From DAOMFM01 sp035429825 (GTDB taxonomy: Bacteria > Acidobacteriota > Blastocatellia > UBA7656 > JADIYM01), in the NCBI GenBank assembly GCA_044224215.1, contig JBGAKX010000012.1:1-58096 (forward strand): DNA of 58,096 nucleotides, read 5' to 3'. Shown in pieces: positions 1-6,050 of the stretch (its first letter is position 1; each line of letters starts with the position of its first letter). Both the position numbers and the translations under genes were made by a program. A model generated the notes under the pieces. That model saw only the letters and a program-made list of their open reading frames with translations. It had not been told where the DNA came from and did no database searches.

Positions 1-1
1 G

Positions 2-82
2 TGGAACGGCGAAGACATCTTTGACGTGTACACGAAGGCCGACGGCGTTGCGCTCAACGGTACGGAGTACAGGACGTGGTAA
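2..82 (+). CDS. C-terminus of a type II secretion/type IV prepilin-like protein (5' truncated)
   Basis: The first 26 codons of the window read in frame 2 to a TAA at 80-82 and end in WNGEDIFDVYTKADG and then a terminal Tyr-Arg-Thr-Trp. The next protein has a comparable tail (VDVKSGS, then YSEW), with the same D-V-x-(S/T) stretch followed by a final Trp. Tails of this sort are common in GspG-type pseudopilins encoded in tandem. The 5' end lies outside the window, so the prepilin peptide cannot be checked. The stop overlaps the GTG start of the following gene, which suggests translational coupling. Confidence 0.6.
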   Translation, partial: WNGEDIFDVYTKADGVALNGTEYRTW

Positions 83-492
83 GGCTCGCGGCGCGCGCGC
101 GCACAGTTTGCAGTGGATTCTCGCTCGTCGAGCTTGCCATCGTCATGACGGTCCTGATGATCCTGCTCGCGATGACGATCCCCGGGTACAAGTACGTCGT
201 GCTCAAGGCCCGCGAGGAGACGCTTCACGAAGACTTGCGGATCATGCGCCAGATGATCGACCAGTACGCGCGCGACAAGGAGAAGGCGCCCGCAACGCTC
301 GATGACCTCGTCGCAGAGCACTACCTCCCCGAGATTCCCGTCGATCCGATGACCGAGTCCGCAACGACGTGGGAAGTCATCCTGGAGGACCAGGATCCGC
401 TGTCCATCAAGGCCGAGCGCGGAATCGTCGACGTCAAGAGCGGGTCGACCGAAACCGACAGCACGGGAAAGCGTCAGTACAGCGAATGGTAG
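76..492 (+). CDS. Prepilin-like protein (GspG/PilA-type pseudopilin)
   Basis: 138 residues. The N-terminus has a short basic leader and the class III signal SG|FSLVELAIVM, with predicted cleavage after Gly14. Phe15 becomes residue 1 and Glu19 is the conserved Glu5 of mature pilins. A hydrophobic helix (about 15-36) is followed by PGYKYVVLKAREE, typical of the GspG start of the alpha-1 C half. The globular part is small (about 95 residues) and ends in Trp like its upstream neighbour. The GTG start at 76 overlaps the previous stop, so these are two tandem pseudopilins of one operon. They would be processed by a PilD-type peptidase and assembled in the inner membrane. Whether they belong to a pilus or a type II secretion pseudopilus cannot be decided here. 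Confidence 0.8.
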   Translation: MVRLAARARTVCSGFSLVELAIVMTVLMILLAMTIPGYKYVVLKAREETLHEDLRIMRQMIDQYARDKEKAPATLDDLVAEHYLPEIPVDPMTESATTWEVILEDQDPLSIKAERGIVDVKSGSTETDSTGKRQYSEW

Positions 493-496
493 CCGG

Positions 497-1432
497 ATGA
501 GCCTTCTGTCAAAACTCACACGCCCGCGGGTACCTCGCGCTGCATGTCTTCTCGATGCGGGAGAGTGCGCCGTCGTGGAGTTGCGTCGACGCGGCGATCG
601 GTTTGCGCTCGATGCGGCCGCCCGCGGGGCGATCCCGCCGGGACTGCTCGCTCCGTCGTTCGACGATCGCAACATCCTCGACATGTCGGCGCTTGCCGGA
701 TCGATCGACGCCACGGTTCGCAGTGCGGGTCTCGGCAGACGCCAGCGCTGGTCGGTGCTGCTGCCAGAGGCCGCGGTCAAGTCGCTCGTGATCTCGTTCG
801 AGACGACGCCGACGTCGCGCAACGAGCTGTCGGAAATGCTGAATTGGAAGGTCGAGCGCATGGTCGGCGTGCCCGCAACGGAGTTGAGGATCTCGCGCCA
901 GTTCGTCGGGGTCGGCGGCGTTCCACGGTTTCTTGCAGTTGCCGGCCGCGCTTCGGTGCTCGACGAGTACGAAACGCTCATGGAGACGCTCGGCTGGCAG
1001 GTCGGACTGCTCGTGCCGCGCTATTTCGGCGAGGCCGCGTGGTTCGACTGGGATAGCGGACCGGGCGACAAGTTGCTCGTCGGGTCGCGTGGCGCGATGC
1101 TGACGGCGGCGGTCGTGCGAGACGGCGAGATGATTCTGGTGCGGTCGCTCGACGGCGACCCTTCGCGGTTCGCCGACGAGATCTACCGGCTTGCCCTGTT
1201 CTATCGGGACCGGGTCGCCGAGTCGCCCGAGCAGGCATGGGTCTCGAAGCTGCTGATTCACGGCACGGTCGACGGAGCTCGCGTTGCGGCGACCGTCGCC
1301 GACGCCATCGGTCACGAGCCCACGATCTTCAGCCCGTATCCCGACGCGATCGACATCGATGCGGAGTCGTGGCTCGATCCCGGATTGCTCGCGGCGGCGG
1401 GCATGGCGTCGCAACATTGGAGCGAACGCTGA
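497..1432 (+). CDS. pilM: PilM/GspL-like pilus assembly protein
   Basis: 311 residues, starting 4 bases after the pseudopilin stop. The N-terminus (RAACLLDAGECAVVELRRRG) matches the first strand pair of the actin-like PilM/FtsA fold. The middle carries the ELSEMLNWKVERMVGVP segment, resembling the helix before the substrate-like lobe in PilM proteins. In type IV pilus machines PilM sits on the cytoplasmic face and docks the N-terminal peptide of PilN. The family is usually about 350 residues and is followed by pilN and pilO. Here neither follows: a lysyl-tRNA synthetase comes next, so this is the last gene of its operon. Assignment rests on context plus weak fold-level motifs; a GspL-type cytoplasmic domain is the alternative. 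Confidence 0.6.
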   Translation: MSLLSKLTRPRVPRAACLLDAGECAVVELRRRGDRFALDAAARGAIPPGLLAPSFDDRNILDMSALAGSIDATVRSAGLGRRQRWSVLLPEAAVKSLVISFETTPTSRNELSEMLNWKVERMVGVPATELRISRQFVGVGGVPRFLAVAGRASVLDEYETLMETLGWQVGLLVPRYFGEAAWFDWDSGPGDKLLVGSRGAMLTAAVVRDGEMILVRSLDGDPSRFADEIYRLALFYRDRVAESPEQAWVSKLLIHGTVDGARVAATVADAIGHEPTIFSPYPDAIDIDAESWLDPGLLAAAGMASQHWSER

Positions 1433-1521
1433 GCCGCGCGACCCCGGCGGTCCGGTGTCTTGACTTGCCCGTACCTACCGCATAGCCTTCCCCGTTCTTT
1501 CAGGGGGGGAGGGTCGGTCAG

Positions 1522-3138
1522 ATGCACTGGGCAGACAGGATCGCGGACGAGCTGATCGCCGAAAGACCGGACACGGAGGTCTTTACGTGCGCATCGGGGA
1601 TCAGCCCGTCAGGCTCCATACACGTCGGAAATCTGCGGGATGTTGCGACGATCCTGTTCGTCGGCACCGCGCTTCGCGAGCGCGGGAAACAGGTCAGGTT
1701 GCTCCACTCGTGGGACGACTACGACCGTCTTCGAAAGATCCCGCAGCCGAAGGTTGCCGAGGGGCTTGGATTGCCGCAATGGCTCGTCGAGCGCGCGCGC
1801 TCGAACCAGCTTCCCGAGGATTTCGCGCAACACCTCGGCAAGCCGCTTGCGCGCGTTCCCGATCCCACGGGGAAGTACTCTTCGTTCGCCGAGCGCAACG
1901 AGACCGAATTTGCGACGGCCATCGCCGAGTGCGGCATCGACGTCGAATACCGCTACCAGACGCGGATGTATGAGAGCGGCGTCTACCGGCAGGGGATCAT
2001 CGACGCCGTGCGCGCGCGGCGCGAGATCTACGACATCCTCCAGAAGTCCAAGACCGAGAAGGGCACCGCCGATGATCGCGAAGCGTACCTTCCGATCACG
2101 GTTTACTGCGAACAGTGCGGGCACGAAACGGCGCGGATTTCGCTCGAGCCCGGCAGCGATACGAAGTTTCACTACACGTGCGGCCGATGCGGCGCCGACG
2201 TCGCGTCCGATCTCGAGGTTGCGACGAATGTGAAGCTGTCGTGGCGTGTCGACTGGGCGATGCGCTGGCGGCACGAGAACGTCATTTTTGAACCGGCCGG
2301 CAAGGATCACGCGTCGGCAGGAGGGAGCTACGACTCGTCGGGCGAGATCTGTCGCGTGGTGTTCAGGCACGAACCGCCACGGTTCCAGCCGTACGAGTTC
2401 ATCGGGATACGCGGACTGACGGGCAAGATGAGCAGTTCGACGGGTCTGCTGCTGACGCCGCACGACATCCTCGACATCTATCAGCCCGAAGTGATGTTGT
2501 GGATGTATGCGCGGGTCGGTCCTATGAAGGTGTTCGACGTCGCGCTCGACGACCAGGTGCTCAGGACGTACGACGAGTATGACCGGGCACTCGGCGGCAA
2601 CCCGCAGATCGATACGGATGTGCGCGCGCTGGCGCTCGCCAATCCGCGCGGCCGCACGATCCACGCGGTGCCGTTCCGGCAGCTCACGGGATTCGCCGGC
2701 ATCGTGCAGGGAAACATCGCCGCGATGGAGCGGATGTTCGCGCGGATCGGGACGCCGTTCTCCGCGAGCGAGTTCTCGGAGCGGCTCGAGAAGGCCGAGA
2801 CGTGGCTCGAGCGGTACGTGCCCGAACAGCGGATCACGATCCTCGACGAACCGAATGTCGCGTTCGCGGCGACGCTCGGCGACGAGGAGCGCGCCTGGGT
2901 TCAGGCGCTTCGCGACTGGCTGGCGACCGCGGGTGACTTCTCGACCGACGAGGCGACGGAGGTTGTGTACGAGATACCAAAGCTCGCGGGGCTGTCCGAG
3001 AAGGAGCAGGGACCGCGTCAGCGGAGGTTCTTCCAGGTTGTGTACAACCTCGTGTTCGGTCGCGACCGCGGCCCACGGCTCGGGACGTTTCTCGCCGCGG
3101 TTCCGCGAGAACGCTACGCGGCGCTGCTCGACGCCTAG
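1522..3138 (+). CDS. lysS: Class I lysyl-tRNA synthetase (LysRS1)
   Basis: 538 residues, the usual LysRS1 size. It charges tRNA-Lys with lysine in the cytoplasm. The class I Rossmann signatures are clear: SPSGSIHVGN near residues 29-37 (HIGH variant) and KMSSS at 302-306 (KMSKS variant). A four-cysteine zinc-knuckle-like insertion (CEQCGHE then CGRCGAD) lies around residues 195-220, and the C-terminal half is helical like the anticodon-binding cage. GGAGGG lies 8 bases before ATG 1522. Most bacteria use the unrelated class II enzyme; class I is archaeal-type and scattered among spirochaetes, alphaproteobacteria and a few other phyla. Its stop overlaps the convergent TonB-like gene by 3 bases in a shared CTAG. 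Some databases call this gene lysK. Confidence 0.95.
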   Translation: MHWADRIADELIAERPDTEVFTCASGISPSGSIHVGNLRDVATILFVGTALRERGKQVRLLHSWDDYDRLRKIPQPKVAEGLGLPQWLVERARSNQLPEDFAQHLGKPLARVPDPTGKYSSFAERNETEFATAIAECGIDVEYRYQTRMYESGVYRQGIIDAVRARREIYDILQKSKTEKGTADDREAYLPITVYCEQCGHETARISLEPGSDTKFHYTCGRCGADVASDLEVATNVKLSWRVDWAMRWRHENVIFEPAGKDHASAGGSYDSSGEICRVVFRHEPPRFQPYEFIGIRGLTGKMSSSTGLLLTPHDILDIYQPEVMLWMYARVGPMKVFDVALDDQVLRTYDEYDRALGGNPQIDTDVRALALANPRGRTIHAVPFRQLTGFAGIVQGNIAAMERMFARIGTPFSASEFSERLEKAETWLERYVPEQRITILDEPNVAFAATLGDEERAWVQALRDWLATAGDFSTDEATEVVYEIPKLAGLSEKEQGPRQRRFFQVVYNLVFGRDRGPRLGTFLAAVPRERYAALLDA

Positions 3139-3965
3139 GGCGTCGCCGATCGGCGGAAGTTGAACGAGATCGACCCGGTGACCTTTGTCGGGACGTCGTC
3201 CACGAGCAGGGGTGCAAACGTCCACTCGCGAGCGGCAGTCAAGGCGGCATCGCGAAGCATCGCAGGCCCCGAGCGGACGCTTGCGCTGGTCACTCGGCCT
3301 TTTTCGTTTACCTCGAGATCGACCACGACGAGCCCTTCGATGCGGGCAGACTCGGCCGCTGCGGGGTAACGCGGAGGAACACGTCTGGTTGCGCGTGCAG
3401 CCAGCACGCCATCGGGGAGACGTTCGGGGCCGGTGGGGCGGTCGGCCCGCTTTGGCGGCGCAGGAGCAGGCGCCGATTGCGTGTCGGGCGGCGGCGCGGA
3501 TGTCGTGGCGACCGGTTCGGGGTCGGCGGACCGATCCGGTTCGTGCGTGGCGATATCGGAATCGCGGAGACCGACGATCGCGGCAAACGACTCGCCAAGT
3601 GTAAATCTGAAAACGAGCACGCCCCGCATGTCGTCCGGGCTGGCGGCCGACGCGAACTCCCACGACTGCACGGCCTTCACTGCCGCCGTGCGCAGCAGTT
3701 CCGGACCGGCGATTCCGCGGGCAGAGACGATGCCACCGTCCGCATCGATCACGACGCGAACCGTCACGGATCCCGACACACCGCCGTTTCGAGCGTCGGA
3801 CGGATATTCGGGTCGCTTGAGCACGCGCGCCCGCGCAAGCACGGCCGCATCCGACGTCTTTGGCGCGTCAGAGGGCGCCTTTGGGCTCTGCGCGATCACG
3901 CGAGGCGCACTCGCCGCGAGCGCGCACACAAGGACGATCGCGAACAGATGAATTCGTGCCGTCAC
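3135..3965 (-). CDS. Periplasmic protein with two TonB C-terminal-like domains
   Basis: 276 residues from a GTG at 3965, chosen because it directly precedes a signal-peptide-like stretch (ARIHLFAIVLVCALAASAP then ...VIAQ). Two TonB-C-like repeats follow. The first (about 50-110) has RPEYPSDAR, VTVRVVIDADGGI and a final SWEFASA. The second (about 205-270) has PPRYPAAAE, VVVDLEVNEKGRV and a final EWTFAPL. A proline/alanine-rich linker joins them. In TonB this domain contacts outer-membrane receptors, powered by ExbBD. Here the N-terminus looks cleavable rather than a membrane anchor and no exbB/exbD is present, so a structural or sensory role is as likely as transport. It lies 13 bases after the pterin dehydratase gene in the same minus-strand run. 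Confidence 0.7.
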   Translation of the reverse strand: MTARIHLFAIVLVCALAASAPRVIAQSPKAPSDAPKTSDAAVLARARVLKRPEYPSDARNGGVSGSVTVRVVIDADGGIVSARGIAGPELLRTAAVKAVQSWEFASAASPDDMRGVLVFRFTLGESFAAIVGLRDSDIATHEPDRSADPEPVATTSAPPPDTQSAPAPAPPKRADRPTGPERLPDGVLAARATRRVPPRYPAAAESARIEGLVVVDLEVNEKGRVTSASVRSGPAMLRDAALTAAREWTFAPLLVDDVPTKVTGSISFNFRRSATP

Positions 3966-3978
3966 GGTGCGTCGGATC

Positions 3979-4302
3979 CTACTCAAGCTCGTCGATCTTT
4001 GCCGCAAGGATGAAGTCGTTTTCGGACAACCCGCCGATCGCGTGCGTCCAGATCGTGATGTCCACGCGGTTGAAGTGCACGCAGAAGTCCGGATGGTGAT
4101 CCTCGGCTTCGGCGATCTCGGCCATCGAATTGACGAAGTCCATCGCGGCGCCAAAGTCGAAGAAGGTCCGCGACCTCCGGATCTTGTCGTCGCTCGTCTC
4201 CCAGCCGTCGAGCTGAGCCAGGAGCTTCGCAACCTCCTTCGCACCGAGCTTCTCCACGCCGCCCTCGCACGGGACGCACTTCTTCTTTGACAGCTTTGTC
4301 AT
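3979..4302 (-). CDS. phhB: 4a-hydroxytetrahydrobiopterin dehydratase (PCD/DCoH family)
   Basis: 107 residues. The family motif is intact: EAEDHHPDF with His69-His70-Pro71, then His76 and WTHAIGGLSENDF with His87. These histidines form the active site that dehydrates 4a-hydroxytetrahydropterin to quinonoid dihydropterin. A basic, Cys-containing N-terminal extension (KKKCVPCEGG) comes before the core and is common in bacterial members. No aromatic amino-acid hydroxylase is nearby, so the partner reaction (phenylalanine hydroxylase or a molybdopterin-related role) is unknown. The ATG at 4302 overlaps the thiD stop by 4 bases, so the two are likely co-translated. Confidence 0.9.
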   Translation of the reverse strand: MTKLSKKKCVPCEGGVEKLGAKEVAKLLAQLDGWETSDDKIRRSRTFFDFGAAMDFVNSMAEIAEAEDHHPDFCVHFNRVDITIWTHAIGGLSENDFILAAKIDELE

Positions 4303-5093
4303 GGCTTCTCCAGGAAGGGAAAGTGATCGAGCGGGCCGTGGCCGGCGCCGAGCCCCGGCGCGCTGCGGATCGCCGTAGTGACGTACGTCTTGGCCGCCGC
4401 CACCGCGACCGGCAGCGGACGGTCGAGCGCGAGCCCCGCCGCGATCGCCGACGCGAGCGTGCACCCGGTGCCGTGCGTGCTCGTCGAGTCGACGCGGCGG
4501 TCCGAAAACGTGTGCATGCCGTTGCCGTCAAACAGGACGTCGACCGCGAGGCCGTCGAGATCGAGGTGACCTCCCGTTACGAGCGCCGCGTGGGCGCCGA
4601 GCTCGACGAGCCGGCGCGCGGCGCGTTCCATATCGGCGGCCGACTGGACGGGGAAGCCGACGATTCGCTCCGCTTCGACGACATTCGGCGTCACGACCGT
4701 GGCACGCGGAAACAGACCCGTCACGAGCGCCGCGAGTGCATCGTCCGAGATCAGGTCATAGCCGCTCGTCGAACGAACGACAGGATCGACGACGACTGGA
4801 ACGTTGCCGAGGTCCGAAATCACCGTCGCGGCGGTGTTGATCGCGTCGGCGTGCGGAAGCATTCCCGTCTTGACCGCCGCGATCGTAAAGTCGTCCACGA
4901 TCGGCCGAAGCTGGGACTCGAGCACGTGACCAGAAGCGTCCGACGCGCCAAACACGCCGGTCGTGTTCTGGTACGTAAGCGACGTCACAGCCGCAGCGCC
5001 GTAGCATCCGAATGCCGCAAGCGTCTTGATGTCCGCAAGCACACCTGCGCCGCCCGACGGATCGTACCCGGCAATGACAAGAACCGTTTTCAT
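4299..5093 (-). CDS. thiD: Hydroxymethylpyrimidine/phosphomethylpyrimidine kinase
   Basis: 264 residues, the standard size. It phosphorylates HMP and then HMP-P to give the pyrimidine half of thiamine. The ribokinase-like fold is shown by the opening VLVIAGYDPSGGAGVLADIK, the VVDPVVRSTSG strand, and the C-terminal anion hole and catalytic Asp in STHGTGCTLASAIAAGLA. It is 35 bases downstream of the ThiE/TenI gene and overlaps the pterin dehydratase by 4 bases, within an apparent operon read from about 8990 down. No TPP riboswitch motif was noticed upstream. Confidence 0.95.
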   Translation of the reverse strand: MKTVLVIAGYDPSGGAGVLADIKTLAAFGCYGAAAVTSLTYQNTTGVFGASDASGHVLESQLRPIVDDFTIAAVKTGMLPHADAINTAATVISDLGNVPVVVDPVVRSTSGYDLISDDALAALVTGLFPRATVVTPNVVEAERIVGFPVQSAADMERAARRLVELGAHAALVTGGHLDLDGLAVDVLFDGNGMHTFSDRRVDSTSTHGTGCTLASAIAAGLALDRPLPVAVAAAKTYVTTAIRSAPGLGAGHGPLDHFPFLEKP

Positions 5094-5128
5094 ACACGCA
5101 CGCCGTGTGGCTCGAAGCCGACAGGATA

Positions 5129-5785
5129 TCAGATCGCGGCGTGCAGATCAGTCACAAGCGACCTCAGCCCGTCCAGACCTCCGCGAAGCCATGCACGATG
5201 AAACATTCCGATTGCGGCGAGCCCCGCGATAGGAGCCTGCGCCGCCACGTGCGCGTTCGCGATGGTGACACCACCGAGTGCATACACCGGAATCGTCGTG
5301 CCCGCGGCAAGCGTCGCGACGGCGTCCGGACCAAGTGGTTTGCCGAACGCGTGTTTGGACGGAGTGTCGAACACGGGGCCGCAGACGGCAAAATTGGCGC
5401 CGCAATGCTCGGCAGCCGCGAGCTCGGCCGCCGAGTGCGTCGATGCACCGATGAGGAGCCCGCTGCCCGCGGCGCGTCGCACGACCGACGCATCGAGGGA
5501 GTGCGTCGCGAGGTGGACGCCGTCGATTCCCGCGGCGAGCGCGATGTCGAACCGGTCGCTGACGAGGATGCGCGTCGCCGTTCCGGCAACCCGTTCACGG
5601 ATGCGCCGCGCAAGGTCCACCAGCGTTCCCGCGTCGAGGTCGCGTTCGCGGATTTGCACGAGATCCACGCCGGCTGCCGATGCGTCCGCGGCCAGCTCCA
5701 CGACGCGACCGATGGCAGCGGGGCCGTCGCCGAGCAGGCGTCGGTCAGTGATCAGATAGAGGTTCGTCTTCGCCGCCAATCGCAC
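5129..5785 (-). CDS. thiE: ThiE/TenI family protein (thiamine phosphate synthase or thiazole tautomerase)
   Basis: 218 residues with the TIM-barrel pattern of ThiE: LYLITDRRLL at the start, VDLVQIRERDLD, ILVSDRFDIALAAGIDGVHL, GPVFDTPSKHAFGKPLG and VYALGGV. ThiE condenses HMP-PP with thiazole phosphate. Two departures are visible. The usual QLREK is QIRER, replacing the lysine. The usual HLGQxD after DGVHL is HLATHSLD, lacking Gly-Gln. Both changes occur in the sister family TenI, an aminothiazole tautomerase. Co-location with thiD favours ThiE, the residues are equivocal, and no second ThiE copy is present in the window. It overlaps the upstream membrane-protein gene by 41 bases. Confidence 0.75.
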   Translation of the reverse strand: MRLAAKTNLYLITDRRLLGDGPAAIGRVVELAADASAAGVDLVQIRERDLDAGTLVDLARRIRERVAGTATRILVSDRFDIALAAGIDGVHLATHSLDASVVRRAAGSGLLIGASTHSAAELAAAEHCGANFAVCGPVFDTPSKHAFGKPLGPDAVATLAAGTTIPVYALGGVTIANAHVAAQAPIAGLAAIGMFHRAWLRGGLDGLRSLVTDLHAAI

Positions 5786-6047
5786 GAACCGAACTCGGGA
5801 AGTTCACGATCTCCCGTATGCCGATCAGAATGTTGATGATGCCGAGACCCGTCACCGCTCCGCGCACATAGCCGCTTCCCACGATCTGCAGCAACCGCGG
5901 GGCGCTGAGCGTCTCTGCGATGTAATACAGAAAGTTGTTCTCCTGCCAGGTTCGGTGCCACGGCAGAAAGATCAGCAGGAATCCGATCTCGAAGCAGACC
6001 ATGATGTAGAGAATCAGAGTCAGCTTCGCCGAGACGAGTCGCATCAC
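5745..6047 (-). CDS. Small two-helix membrane protein, unknown function
   Basis: 100 residues. Two hydrophobic segments are predicted: about 8-29 (LTLILYIMVCFEIGFLLIFL) and about 59-77 (VRGAVTGLGIINILIGIREI). Between them is an amphipathic stretch with WHRTWQENNFLYYIAE. The N-terminus is basic (MMRLVSAK), placing it in the cytoplasm. No family is recognised. The ATG is 3 bases after the TPR gene stop, and the 3' end overlaps the ThiE-like gene by 41 bases. Such an overlap supports a real, translationally coupled gene, although a shorter ThiE start would reduce it. Confidence 0.6.
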   Translation of the reverse strand: MMRLVSAKLTLILYIMVCFEIGFLLIFLPWHRTWQENNFLYYIAETLSAPRLLQIVGSGYVRGAVTGLGIINILIGIREIVNFPSSVRAIGGEDEPLSDH

Positions 6048-6050
6048 GGG

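Noticed and set aside
1609..3663. Long minus-strand frame opposite class I LysRS
   Set aside because: No domain, Arg/His-rich composition, and it overlaps a complete synthetase gene.
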